Source of the DNA: Niebla homalea
Lineage: Eukaryota; Ascomycota; Lecanoromycetes; Lecanorales; Ramalinaceae
NCBI GenBank assembly: GCA_019925105.1
Contig: JAHGAU010000012.1
Span: 558,001-622,000 of the forward strand
Length of the DNA: 64,000 nucleotides
Reading direction: 5' to 3'
Shown here: piece by piece, positions 44,485 through 55,674 of the stretch
How positions within the stretch are numbered: the first letter of the stretch is position 1
Layout: every line of letters starts with the position of its first letter
Position numbers and translations under genes: made by a program
The notes under the pieces: generated by a model
The model's input: only the letters and a program-made list of their open reading frames with translations
Database searches by the model: none
What the model was told of the DNA's origin: nothing

Positions 44485-47400
44485 TCATTCATCATCGCTG
44501 TCATCAAAGACTGCAGCTCTAAGTCTACGCCGACCTATACCTTTAACCCTGTCATCATTATCGTCATCACTCTCCCCGCTTTCATCTGTTCCAGGTCTCG
44601 AAGCTTTCGCTAGAATGTCGCTTCGTGATGGGGGCGGTGACATATCAGGTTCTTCTGAAGCTGCTGTATTTTCGACAGACTTCCCTACTGGTGCAGGAGG
44701 AGGGGAAGAAAGTGGTGTATCATCTTCAACGCTGCTAGCAGCGCTGGAGACAGGCGGCGTAGCACTTGAAGGTGAAGTCGGAATGTCGCCAATGTCAGCA
44801 TCATCATCTTCGCTATTGTCGCTGCTCCCACGGTGTCTTTTCCGTTGTCCCTCATCCCCTTCTCCTAACTTCCTTTTCTTCCCTACTTTAACCGAGGGCT
44901 TCACTTTTTCTCCTTCTACCGACGCAACCACTCTACCAGCGCTGAGGGCCTCCCTTACTCGTTCCCTCTGGCCTAATCGTTGTGCCTCTTCGCGCACAAA
45001 GAATAGCTTGTCCGCCTCCTCGTCATCTTCACTGTCAAAGACGAACTCGGCACTTTTGATCCCTCTTCGCTTCTCGAGATCGGCCTCAGCACGGGCCTTG
45101 CGACGGGCTTCGAGAGTTTCATCATCTACCTGATTATCACTTCCAGAGCGCCGCCTTCTCCGTTTCTTCTTCAATTGATCCAGAGCTTCTCGAGGAGTAA
45201 CGGTATTGGTGGGACCGCCAGCTGGGAAAAGAAATTCTTCTTCTCCTTGGCTACCAGAACCCTCGCTATCGTCATCGTACTCCGCTTGTTTGACCTTCGG
45301 GGTTGGCTTGCGTCGTAGCATGTCTTCTGCTGAGACGGGGTCTTCTTCGCCATATTGGAACACTGGATCCTGCCGATGCTTCTCTATCGTGTCACGAACA
45401 TGTCGAAGCTCATGTAAGGTAAGTGCAGATGGTAGTATCCAGCTGCTATTGGGATCCTCGTCATCTCCAAGCTGCTTGAAGCCGGAGAGTGTCATCAGGA
45501 GACGAAGTCTAGCGTTCTTAAACAGCGCAACCCGGGTTTCCTCATTAGGTGAAGCAATGGTGATTAGTGGAGCTATCGACGTAAGCTGGGGTTGTTCTGT
45601 CGACGCATCCTTGTCATTCATTTCATTTTGAGCTTCGGCGTGTCTGGCATCCGCTTCAGCTTCCCAGCTTTGACGCTCGTCGGCTGATGTTGACAAGATC
45701 TTGGAGACCCATTGAATATAATCCATATGGTCATCGTACAAAGCAGCTACAACAACGCCGATCTGCTCTTCTAATGACATGGACCCCCTCACTTCTAACG
45801 CAGCTGGAGCTCTTGGTCTCGAAGTCGTCGTCTGCTTTTCGTATCCATATTCCAAGTAGAACGTCGTCGAATGGATCTTACTGAACAGCAGCTCCACAGC
45901 CAGCTCTGGTCGGGAATCCATCTTCTTTATCAGCCTCCTGATGATTTGTCGCACAAGTTCGTCCCACTCCCGGAATATTGGACCTTTGGCATCCAGCCCT
46001 TCAGGTCCCTTGATCATCCTGTTAAAAAGAGCGATGATGTCGATTCGAAAGACCATGACGCTGAGATCTTGCTTAAAAGCTACACGATGAAAGAAGCGAT
46101 GAGCGCGTTTCAGCTGGTCATGATCGAGGTCGCTGTAGTACTTTGTGAATGAGACGAACGTGTCGATACAGGCCTGGGTCATGAATTTGGCCGCAAACCG
46201 GGTGAAGTCGAACTTGCGCTCCTTGGACACCCTTTCTGCCTTCCTTACATCCTCGGTCTCAGAATCCTGGTCTTCGTCATCGGCACCTTCAGCTGTCTCC
46301 TTGGCAGCTTCTCTTTTAGTTTTGCGCGCCCTTCTCTTGGATCGGACCTGCATGTCAACATTCTCTCGCGAGTAACGTTCCAGCACGCGCAGAAAGGTGT
46401 GCGCCAGCTCTGTGCAAGCATCGAGGTAGCCGAAGCCTTGGTCTTTATAACCTCGAAGAATCATTATGATCCTGTCATGGGTTGTTTCTTCATAGAAGAT
46501 CCGATTCTGGATGTTCTCTGCAATCTCTTGATCCTCTTCCAGGGGAGATTCGGACATCTCCTGTACCACAAGGAGTATCTGTGTGAAGCATCGCATACCC
46601 GCCTGTACTTCCCTCCACGCCTTTAGATCTAACGCGTTCTGCATAAAACGATTCAGCAAAACGAAAAATTCTTGAATTAGCACTGTTGCGATCAACCCGA
46701 AGCCGTCGGGCTCGAAGGTTTCCGCGATCTTGTGATCTCTCCTCTGCTTTTCTGCATCCTTTCTACGTCTTCGACGAGCTCGCTCTGCTTCGAGAAACCA
46801 CGAGACAATATAGAAGAATTGTTGTTTGTGAGACTCTAGAACGCGATCGGCCTCACGCTCGATAGCCTTCCTCATGTGATTGAAGAGCGTATTGAAGCCG
46901 GAGTCGAGGAACTCCTCAACGAACGATCTCAAATGAAGTCTGGCGGCTTCTGTCAATGGGACCGGTATATCGAATCGATCATTGGCCGGCTCGCTGTCTT
47001 TACTTCTTTGCTTGGGTTTGTTGAATCTCTTGCTTTTGTCCATCTTGGAAAGTGTTTGCTGATCGCTCTTCAAAATGTCTTGTCCGGACACAGTCGAATG
47101 ACGACCCTCGCCATCCCGCTTCACCCATATCATAGTGCCGAATCTATTGTGTCTTGTCGGTGCGTTCTTCAAGTAGCCTCTGTGCATATTTGCTTCCTTT
47201 CCTAGCAGCGCTTTGAGTTCGTCATTATTCCTGCTGCTAAGCTCTTTCTTGTCCATGAATAGTCTGTCAACATCGACACCTTTCAGCAAGTGAAACAGCA
47301 CCTCCATAATAACGACATCTTGGGTATTGAAGTCTTCTCCAATATTTGAAGCTATGGTCAGGAGCAATGCTAAGACATCTTGTCGATGGAAGGCTTCGAT

Positions 47401-48093
47401 GGTGGATGATCTCGATATTTCGCCTTCCTTATCGTCGCTGGGGAGATTCGTGGGTGGGGATATCATGGCCACATTCCGGAAGAGATAGAGCACTAGCTTG
47501 ATAATGCCTTCGTCGCGCGGCGTTCTTTCAGCCATTGGCAATGCAATCGACGGCAGTCCGGTCCTGACAGCCGTTCGCAGGATCGAGAGACTCTCATGCT
47601 CAATAATGGCGCGCTTGTAGGATACCTGCGCAAGTTGAAGATATGGAACATGGCGATGGTGGTTGACCGTCATCTGATCATCGCTCTTTTCGATTGGCCA
47701 TGTCAGAGGGACCAGCAACTCAATGCAAGCGAGCGCAATCTTCGACCGCAATCGATCGTGATTCGCAGACTCTGGCCAGGCGGCCAAAATTTCCAAGAGG
47801 TCTCCTTTCACCAGGTTGGCTTCCGCGAGGCATCTTGCTACGTCGAGGCGGTTTGCCTTTTCGTCGTACAATTTCAACCATTTCTTGAGATCTTTCAAAC
47901 AAGCCAGCGCCTCGTCACCAAGCACATAGCGACCATCCTCCTCCGCGCCAGTCCCACCAAGCTACCCCAAACTTTAGCCGGCATTTGGCATTGAATTACG
48001 CATACATACCGCAGATACAAGACTGTAGACATAAGCCCGCACTTCTGGATCCACAGTCTGCAGAGCAGCCGGCGCAGAATCTTCTTCCCCCAT
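44485..48093 (-). CDS. TOF1: Replication fork protection protein Tof1/Swi1 (Timeless family)
   Basis: Two exons, 48093-48010 and 47961-44485 (donor GTATGT, 48 nt intron), 1186 aa. Exon 1 gives MGEEDSAPAALQTVDPEVRAY and splices in phase to LGGTGAEEDGRYVLGDEALACL, the canonical Timeless N-terminus. The armadillo-like Timeless domain follows, including TRHNRFGTMIWVKRD and the central FFYIVSWFLEAERARRRR. The C-terminal quarter is charged and repetitive (KKRRRRRSGSDNQ, FDSEDDEEADKLFF) and ends with FDDSDDE. Tof1 with Csm3 travels with the replisome, stabilises stalled forks and mediates S-phase checkpoint signalling. It is head-to-head with the dehydrogenase gene at 48304, sharing a 210-bp promoter that holds two MCB boxes close to its own start. 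Confidence 0.95.
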
Positions 48094-48152
48094 GGCTATT
48101 GCATTACTATCGTTGTCGTTTCGTTGGTTGCAGAAGTCGGTAGTCCAGGAAA

Positions 48153-48168
48153 ACGCGTCAAAACGCGT
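48153..48168. promoter_or_regulatory. Paired MCB (ACGCGT) boxes upstream of TOF1
   Basis: ACGCGT at 48153-48158 and 48163-48168, exactly one helical turn (10 bp) apart and 60-75 bp upstream of the TOF1 ATG. The elements match the MBF binding site that drives S-phase genes. They also lie within the shared promoter of the divergent dehydrogenase. Confidence 0.65.
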
Positions 48169-48183
48169 CTGACAAATTACAGG

Positions 48184-48191
48184 TCACGTGA
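48184..48191. promoter_or_regulatory. TCACGTGA palindromic E-box in the TOF1 / dehydrogenase promoter
   Basis: A perfect 8-bp palindrome with CACGTG core, the type bound by bHLH factors (Cbf1-like). It sits between the two divergent starts, nearer the middle of the 210-bp interval. Confidence 0.4.
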
Positions 48192-48303
48192 TAAATTTGC
48201 CGAGGTGCAACTTTTCCAACGTCATCGCCGTCCCTGCGTCAGTCTAACATCAACTCTGAGGTTTCGGTGTCTACAAGCCCATCCAGATCTCAAGCCTCGC
48301 GCG

Positions 48304-49390
48304 ATGTTCCCAGCGCTCAGGGCTGCCAGATCTACGTTGTATGTCCTCGGTAATCTTTCGAGACGCGCGATAAGTTCCAGCCCTCCGATGTCTGCTGCCG
48401 CAGATGTTAAAAGACTGGGGGTCATTGGTGCCGGGCAAATGGTATGCCGTGACCACAACGACTCCTTCTATCCCTTCAGTGCTCATGCTGAGATGTAGGG
48501 ACTAGGCATCGCCCTTGTAGCAGCACAGAAAGCCCAGGTCCCGGTGACCTTAGTCGATAGCTCACAATCATCTCTGGAAAAAGGTCTCAAGTTTGCTGGT
48601 ATGCAATCTTCAAACGAATCGTTCCTTATCGGTTCTGCTCACTGCTCAATTAGACAAGCTTCTGGAAAAAGATGTCTCGAAATCCCGCATCAGTCAAGCG
48701 GAAGCCGATCAAGCCCGACAACGCCTCGAACCCACCACTTCGATGTCCAATCTCTCAAACGCCGACTTCATAATTGAAGCCGTACCCGAGATACCCACGC
48801 TCAAGGCCTCCATATTCTCCGAACTGGCCAGAATCGCCCCTGCCCACGCGATCCTCTCCACCAACACATCCTCCATCTCCATCACCAAGATCGCCGCTTC
48901 GACAACGCCCGAAGGCAATCCCACAGATCTCAGCGCCGCTTCGAGGGTAGTGAGCACCCACTTCATGAACCCCGTCCCCATCCAGAAGGGCGTGGAGATC
49001 ATCAGCGGCTTGCAAACCAGCCAATCGACATTGGACACGGCCATTGAATTCTGCAAGCGGATGGGCAAGATCCCCTCGCAATCGGCGGACTCGCCCGGGT
49101 TTTTGGCCAATAGGATACTGATGCCGTACATTAACGAAGCTGTTATATGTCTGGAGACGGGGGTGGGAAAGAAGGAGGATATCGATAATATCATGAAGAA
49201 CGGGACGAATGTGCCGATGGGACCGCTACAGCTGGCGGATTTCATCGGGATTGATACTTGTTTGGCTATCATGGAGGTGTTGCATGGTGAGACGGGGGAC
49301 GGCAAGTATAGGCCGGCGGTGCTGCTGAGGAAGTATGTGGATGCTGGGTGGTTGGGGAAGAAGAGCGGGAAGGGTTTCTATGACTATTAA
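48304..49390 (+). CDS. Mitochondrial 3-hydroxyacyl-CoA / 3-hydroxybutyryl-CoA dehydrogenase
   Basis: Three exons, 48304-48441, 48499-48598 and 48654-49390, 324 aa. The N-terminus (MFPALRAARSTLYVLGNLSRRAISSS) is a typical mitochondrial presequence. The NAD-binding motif GVIGAGQM|GLG is split by intron 1 and restored on splicing. Then come VTLVDSSQSSLEKG, the ADFIIEAVPEIPTLK segment, ILSTNTSSISITKIA, the catalytic-histidine strand STHFMNPVPIQKGVEII and the helical C-terminal domain with DSPGFLANRILMPYINEA and GTNVPMGPLQLADFIG. The enzyme oxidises L-3-hydroxyacyl-CoA in beta-oxidation; the short monofunctional form suggests preference for short chains. It is convergent with MGM101 and divergent from TOF1. 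Confidence 0.94.
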
Positions 49391-49672
49391 TCGACCTCAA
49401 GAGTCATGAAAAGCAAATCACGATATACCACCGTTCTTGGGAATTGCAATCGTTGAATGCAGCCACCGTATTGATCTCGATTATGAATTTCGAATGCAAA
49501 CAGTACGTTTGCTTTGGTATAGATCAGCTTCCATAGGAGAGCCCTTGGCGCCACAGAATGCTCCTGTAATGTACAGGCACGGCTAATGACCCTGCGATAT
49601 CACTTCCAATAGGTGCTCTCGCGTCCTCTGCTCCCATGAGGCAGTAGTGCACCTTGTGCAACCGTAGTATGC

Positions 49673-50671
49673 TCATGACCCATATTTGGCCTCCTTGAAC
49701 GGATACTGCACCTTATCCTCCTTTCTCAAATAAAGCTTCTTCCTCTTCTTAGTGACTTGATGCTCCACGAATACCTCCTTCACATTATTTGCGATGAATC
49801 TGCGGATATATCGAGGATCCCAGAGCTCGCTGGCGACGCCGAGGTCCTTGCAACATCGTCGCAGAGCCGTCGATTTGCAGCCTTCCACGGCTGTCGGTAT
49901 GCCCTCGGGCGTGAAGTAATCCTGCTCTCCGCGGGCCACAGAGACCAGTCTGGTAAGGGCAAATAATCATCAGCACATGAATCAATACAGGAGCAAAACT
50001 GAGGGGAAAAGCTTTTATTACCTCCCAAGCGCCACCAAAGCATACTCCCTCGTCACACTCTTCGGCGTCACGATCGTCTCCCCCCTCGGCGCAAGCCCCC
50101 ACGCCCCCGGCCCAAACGCCATGTTCAAAATCCGCCGATATTTGATCTCGGGCAGATAGAGGATCCCGTCGGGTTTGACCTCCACATCGTCGGGGTTCAC
50201 GGGCGCCAGCAGCACTTTCGCCGCTTCCGCCGAGAAGGCCTTGTTCGAGAGACCCGAGAACGAGCGCGTCCAGTCGACTTGGCCGTCCGTTTCCTCCAGG
50301 TCCAAGCTCTTGTCGTTGAGGCCGCTGCTGAAGTCTTCGTTGTTGGGGGTGATGGATCCGGCGGGTTGGGGGGCCTGGGGATCGAGAGGAGAGGAGGATT
50401 TGGCGGCGGCGGCTTCTTGTTGGGCTCGGTAGACGCGTGTACTTGTGAAGTCCCGGCGCGTTGATGCGCGGTGGGATGTTCGGGGCGAGTCGCTGCGGCG
50501 ATGGGTGCGTCGTGAGCTGGAGGACGGTTGCAGAGGGTTCGGAGGCGGAGGCGGTAGGTGGCTGGATCTCCCTCTTCGGGGTACTGCAGTGCTGAAGGAG
50601 ACGGAGAATAAACGGGAGGATCTGGTAATTTGGAGGCACCACGACGCCTTTTGAAATGTTAGAGTGGCCAT
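49673..50671 (-). CDS. MGM101: Mitochondrial genome maintenance protein Mgm101
   Basis: Two exons, 50671-50022 and 49949-49673, 308 aa. The start [20 protein letters not shown] gives a presequence; an in-frame ATG further upstream would add a poor leader. About 110 residues are low complexity ([15 protein letters not shown]). The conserved core starts at [20 protein letters not shown], then [81 protein letters not shown] and [10 protein letters not shown]. Mgm101 is a Rad52-like single-strand annealing protein of mitochondrial nucleoids, needed for repair and maintenance of mtDNA in yeast. The intron splits an arginine codon and restores the core motif. The product fits its small size class. 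Confidence 0.96.
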
Positions 50672-53181
50672 TGGGGCGACAGCTTGTACGTTTGAAGTCT
50701 GAGGTAGCGAGGGTAGCTCGTGTTCCTTCAATGTTGATAAAATTAGGCTTTTACCGGGCGCTAGTTCTAAATGATAGAATACCGTATTACCGATGATCTC
50801 CCGAGAGCCCCTTTTTCGACCTTCCGCCATTCAGCCACAATTTGGACGTCGTGTGATTGATACGGTCAATAGAATTCCACCTCAATCCCTTGTCTTTGCC
50901 TTATGCCGTGGGCTGTCTCCAACACCGGTCTTGAATCATGAGAAGGAGTCCTCCGATTCAGGGTCTCCGCGTTATGAGTGTAGTCCCCTTTGGAAGTTCT
51001 TGGTCTCCTTTTTCCAAACCAGAATACCTTCGCTGCAATGTGGTATTGTTATGTCAATGATTGGAATACACGGGATGGGTCAAGAACTACGCGGTTAATT
51101 CATTTGCACGAGAAAGTTGTATCATCTTTTCGATCACTATTGATCTTTCAAATTCAGGACATAAGTTTTCGGAGCTCCAGTCGCGTTAGGAATATGTCCC
51201 TGTCCTCCATTAAGACGGCGTCCCATCCATCTAGATCCCCACCGACACCTGTCACCAACCCATTCACCTTTTACTGGATCTGCTCGAGCAACATCTTGGC
51301 ATGATGAAAAGCTGCCACGTGGTAAAGGCTTCCTCTGGGGAAAAGGTTACCTTTGTTGCTAGTTGGATGGGGAAACAGGATATATGTGTTACTTTAATGT
51401 TCCTAGGCGTCTCGCAGTTGTGGCTCCCACCCCCTTGGCCACATTGTTAGTGTCGTACTCATGGCAAGCCTTTCAGTTTCGGCACGTCCATCCACTTGAT
51501 GTAGCCATTGGCCGTCCGCATCTGTTCCGTTCGGTAATAGACTTGGTAAAAGAAGCCTTGGAGCCACCTCGCGCCGACTTCCTGGCAAGTCAAGGTCCGC
51601 TATAGTGTGCTATACGTCCGCCATCATTACCCGGATCCTAGGTACAAGTTGTGATCAGTGTAGCTCTATACGTTGTAGCAATCCCGAAACACTAACAAAA
51701 TTGAAAGATTTGTTCTGGGATATATTCGCTTGGATGAAACATACAATAATTACTGATTGAAACGATGTAAAACTCCAGAAACATTGATGAACTCAGACTA
51801 AACATATCTAAGATCTGCTTGCCTCATCGCAGTTATAGCTCTCCAACTACTTCATGCAGGAATTCTGAAAGCATCATCTTCAGCACAAGATGTCATCTCC
51901 TACGATATCCCTTGTCCATCAATATTGTGAAACAGGCATTCAAGAATGCTTTACACTAAGGTTGCAAAGACATTGAGGTAATCTTTAGGTGGGTTGAGGT
52001 ATTTATTATCACCGTCCAAGAATAGGAGGAGCTATTTACCAGCTTCATTCCTCTCTATTTTTTTTATAATCGCGTGCGTGTTCGTGGAGCATCATGTTCG
52101 ACCACTGGAGCTAGCGTGTGGCGGTGGAGCGCAGTACAGCTTGACCTGAGTCAAATCATGTCGGACAACGGACTCTCGACTAAGCTTAAGGAGGAGGCGG
52201 CGCCAATACCTTCGCGCAAACGTACGAAATGAAAGGGGCATAACTTTATCCTAACTATATGTCCGTGAGGTATAAGTACATAATTCCAACATACAATTTC
52301 GATCTTACTTGGGACTAATTTTCGAACAATCGCAACGTAAGGTGATTAGGCGGGTACCTGTCACAACGCTAGCGTCTGATCGGTTTTCTGTAAATCAAAG
52401 CTGGATACCCCATTGGGAAAACATTTCCAGTCCCTACATGAAAAGAATTTCGATTCTGAAACTTGTAACACAAAAGTTCTGCAACGCCCTGTATGTACGC
52501 GGTTCAAGCCATATGGTCCATCATTTTTCCCCACTGGAAGACAGACCTGGATTCTCTTAGCAAAGACTTCAATTCAGGTGGAGTAGTAGTAGCATTTACT
52601 TTCAAGAAACGTACCCTCCTTCAAGTAAGCAAAATCTACGGAGCACAACCCCACCCCCTTTCCTCCCCCTCCCCCAGGATACAGCAGCGAAGTTCTATAG
52701 CGAGATATACCTTCCAGATTGGGTCGAGCTGGCACTACGCCATCGGCTCGGCCTTGCTACTCCTCGACCATCCACTCTGTGCCACCCATGGCCCAAGAAA
52801 CTTCCTAGCAAGTTCCTGGCCCTCAGCCACCACGTCAAGCCTAGAGATGATGCCTGCAATATGGATCATGGATCATGGGGCAAAGCCAGGATTTCGACTT
52901 ATATTGCACTGGCGAAGAAGGTGCCGCTTTTTCGACAACACTAGCTGGTGGACTGTTCATAATGGAATGTAATCCTGCTGGCAGAAGATGCAGCTTTGAG
53001 ATCCTGACACTGTGAACCCCGGATATTAGGATAACAATCGGTGGTAAATGGAGGATAGCAAGCCAAAATCTCAAGAGTAGTAGCTGGGCCCCAGTTGGCA
53101 GCGATATTTACGTATAAATTGGCTGATGACTATATCCATGATATTTATGTACTGGACACCTTCTCAACCCATCTCGTTCTT
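50672..53181. other. Long intergenic region (2.5 kb), no supported gene
   Basis: Separates the housekeeping block from the biosynthetic cluster. Frames up to 159 codons (52493-52972) show no domain. Composition is more AT-rich than on either side. I see no terminal repeats or transposase remnants. Confidence 0.5.
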
Positions 53182-54930
53182 CTAAAAAACATGACCCTTG
53201 GTCTGCTTGATGCCGATGACCCTGATATCTCGCCACATAATCACCGCCACCACGCCAACAGCCCAGACGGCAGTGCCCGCAATCAACATCATCTTCTGCG
53301 CGTTCCCGTATGCATCCTGTATCGCTATCCGGGCGGGCGAGCCCACCGGGTACGATATCTGCCTCGTGATGTCCTCATAGATGGTGAGCAGGTTCGGGAG
53401 TTCCGAAGCAGGAAGGTATTCGGCGAGCTTTGTCGGGAAGATACCCTGCCAAATGGCGGCGGCAATCGTCAGGCCGACCGCGCCACCAATATTACCGAAC
53501 AACCCCAATACAGCCAGGACAACAGCGATGTGTTGGTGGGAAGCGGCAGCCATGATGGCGATCTCGTCGCAGATGATGATGGTCCCGGCGGCGAAGGAAA
53601 TGAAGATCTGGCACATGACGATGTAGCCAACATTTTGATCAGGCTGGCGGAAGTTGATCATCAAGCCCACGCCAAGGATGCTCAAGGGAATACCGAAGTA
53701 GAGGCAGACGGGCTTGAAGCGTCCGGTATAGTGTATCAGCAGGCCCACCGCGAGAGAGCATATGACGGAGCCAACGGTGTAAGTTTGGACGACATAACTG
53801 GCATCGCTAACGCTCAGATCATTCACCACTTGTAGGAAGGAGCTGAAGTAGCTAGTCCAGCAGTTGTAGCTAATGAACAGCGTGGCAGAAAGGATGCAAG
53901 CGCCAAGGACCGTACGATCTAGGAGGAGAGAATAGGGAATGAATGTGACTGGGGCAAGGAACCTCTCCCATATGGCGAAGAGGATTATCAGCACGATGCC
54001 AAACACCAGCAGGCAGATGATAAGGGGCGAGCGCCATCCTCTCGCTTGCAGGGTGTAAAAGTTGAATGGGAGGAGAAACAGAGCGACGCCGCCGGAGAGG
54101 AGGATGAGACCGACGGCATCAAATTCGCGGCAGTAGTAGATGAAGGACTGCCAGGTTGTACGTTGACTGTCCCGCTTCGGAATCAGACCCTGCTTCTTGG
54201 CCTTGTAATAATTGTACACCAAAAGGCCAGAGAGCGGAAATGTGATGGCTGGTACGAGAATTGTGAAGGTTCCGAAGCACCAACGCCAGCCCGGTCCGTT
54301 CAGGAAGCCCGAGGAAATGGGCCCAGCTAACCAGCAGGTGATCAGATTAGGCGACTGGGCAAAGGCCTGCATCAAACCTCGGTTGCGGAGCGAGGAGGTA
54401 TCGGCGACGAAGACGCTGAGACTGTATTGGATGCCGTTGTTCCCGACTGTGTAGAAGACTTGGGCGGCCGAGTAGGCCTCGACATTATTGCAGGCGGCCA
54501 TCATGATGAGCCCGACCGTGGCGAGAAACATGCTGAAAAGGTATCCCTGGGGTCGGCCAAACACATCCAGGATCTTAGCTAGAGTGAGATTGGTGACGCC
54601 GCCGACGACACTGCTCAGAATGCCGACGGTCGGCGTAAGCGAGTGCTGTGCAAAGGCAGAGGTAACGTAAGGATTCAGAGCAGCCGTGGTGCCCGACAGC
54701 ATGCCCTCGACAAAGTAGGTGAGCCAGATCATGACATAGGCGAAGATCAGCGCGGTCGTCGTCCATGCCACGGTCACGGCCTCAATATTCTGGACACCAG
54801 GCTGGGCACGGGTATCTACGACGGCCTCGTCTTCATGGTCGCCGGAAATAGGCTCCGAGTGCACGGAGTGCTCCAAGTCGTTGACAATGCCGGCCTCCTT
54901 CTTATCATTGTCATCAGCCTGGGGCATCAT
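53182..54930 (-). CDS. MFS transporter, siderophore-iron-transporter (SIT/ARN) type
   Basis: Single exon; start taken at MMPQADDNDKK (54930), giving 582 aa. An in-frame ATG at 55053 would add an unlikely hydrophobic leader. An acidic cytosolic N-terminus precedes ~14 hydrophobic segments. Family-like stretches include IWLTYFVEGMLSGTTAALNPYV, GGVTNLTLAKILDVFGRPQGY, QVFYTVGNNGIQYSLSVFVAD, SLRNRGLMQAFAQSPNLIT, WRWCFGTFTILVPA and the end GLFGNIGGAVGLTIAAAIWQGIFP. The SIT family imports ferric-siderophore chelates across the plasma membrane, though some members move other metal-binding metabolites. It is tail-side neighbour to the NRPS-like gene, same strand, 745 bp away, so a role as importer or exporter of the cluster product is plausible. 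Confidence 0.88.
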   Translation of the reverse strand: MMPQADDNDKKEAGIVNDLEHSVHSEPISGDHEDEAVVDTRAQPGVQNIEAVTVAWTTTALIFAYVMIWLTYFVEGMLSGTTAALNPYVTSAFAQHSLTPTVGILSSVVGGVTNLTLAKILDVFGRPQGYLFSMFLATVGLIMMAACNNVEAYSAAQVFYTVGNNGIQYSLSVFVADTSSLRNRGLMQAFAQSPNLITCWLAGPISSGFLNGPGWRWCFGTFTILVPAITFPLSGLLVYNYYKAKKQGLIPKRDSQRTTWQSFIYYCREFDAVGLILLSGGVALFLLPFNFYTLQARGWRSPLIICLLVFGIVLIILFAIWERFLAPVTFIPYSLLLDRTVLGACILSATLFISYNCWTSYFSSFLQVVNDLSVSDASYVVQTYTVGSVICSLAVGLLIHYTGRFKPVCLYFGIPLSILGVGLMINFRQPDQNVGYIVMCQIFISFAAGTIIICDEIAIMAAASHQHIAVVLAVLGLFGNIGGAVGLTIAAAIWQGIFPTKLAEYLPASELPNLLTIYEDITRQISYPVGSPARIAIQDAYGNAQKMMLIAGTAVWAVGVVAVIMWRDIRVIGIKQTKGHVF

Positions 54931-55053
54931 GGTCAGCAGCTGGAGAGGGGAGAGGGGGGAAGAGCTGCAGAAGAGGGAGAGAAATGGGATTGATAGTGAA
55001 GTAGTCGATGTTGATCGAAGGGAGAGTGACATGTGAGTGAGTTGATATACCAT

Positions 55054-55674
55054 TTGACTCTCTTGGACGTGTGGGTACGGAAGTCTCGACTCTTGTGTGA
55101 CTCCCGTACGTCAAAGCTCTACGTCGCCACACATGATAGCTCCGGTGGGACAAACGGGGGGAACGCAGGACTTGTAACGAATGATAACAGCCTCAAACCT
55201 TCTCACGGGAGCTAGAAGACTGTCCAATGACAATAGCCTCAAACCTTCTCACAGCCTTGCATGAACTAAAATAGCCTGCAGCTTACAGGGCTAGCGAGCT
55301 GCATGATATATTGATACATCGCTCGACATCCGTACCCTTGAGGGCGGTGTGGCAATTGCCCCGGGCTTCCCCAAGCATCCTGGTGAGCTTGATCTCCCCC
55401 CAGCTTAAAAATCGTGCAGTGGCGACACTAATCGACCCTTACTTACATAGACCAAAACGGTATATAATACTTGTCTCAGAGCCGGTCACGACTTGCATTT
55501 TGTCCCAAGGCTCCCACGCCGTCACGCACTTTGTTACTGTCTACCTTACCGATCATCCTCGGTACAGACGGCGACTGAACATTCGCGTAGAGCAAGATCT
55601 ATGCCGACATGGGTCGGAGCTCGCGCGACGATTTTAGATCCGTATCTGGTGAGAATCTAGAGCTACGGAATACC
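55054..55674. promoter_or_regulatory. Promoter region of the MFS transporter
   Basis: Lies between the NRPS-like stop and the MFS start, both on the minus strand. Contains an 18-bp direct repeat listed below and no gene. Confidence 0.4.
55189..55252. repeat. 18-bp perfect direct repeat upstream of the MFS transporter
   Basis: agcctcaaaccttctcac occurs at 55189-55206 and 55235-55252 (46 bp centre to centre), about 260-320 bp upstream of the MFS start. The flanks differ apart from a few bases, so the repeat itself may be a duplicated site. Confidence 0.85.

Noticed and set aside
52493..52972. 159-codon plus-strand frame in the long intergenic region
   Set aside because: No domain, no exon partners, and no similarity to any family I know.
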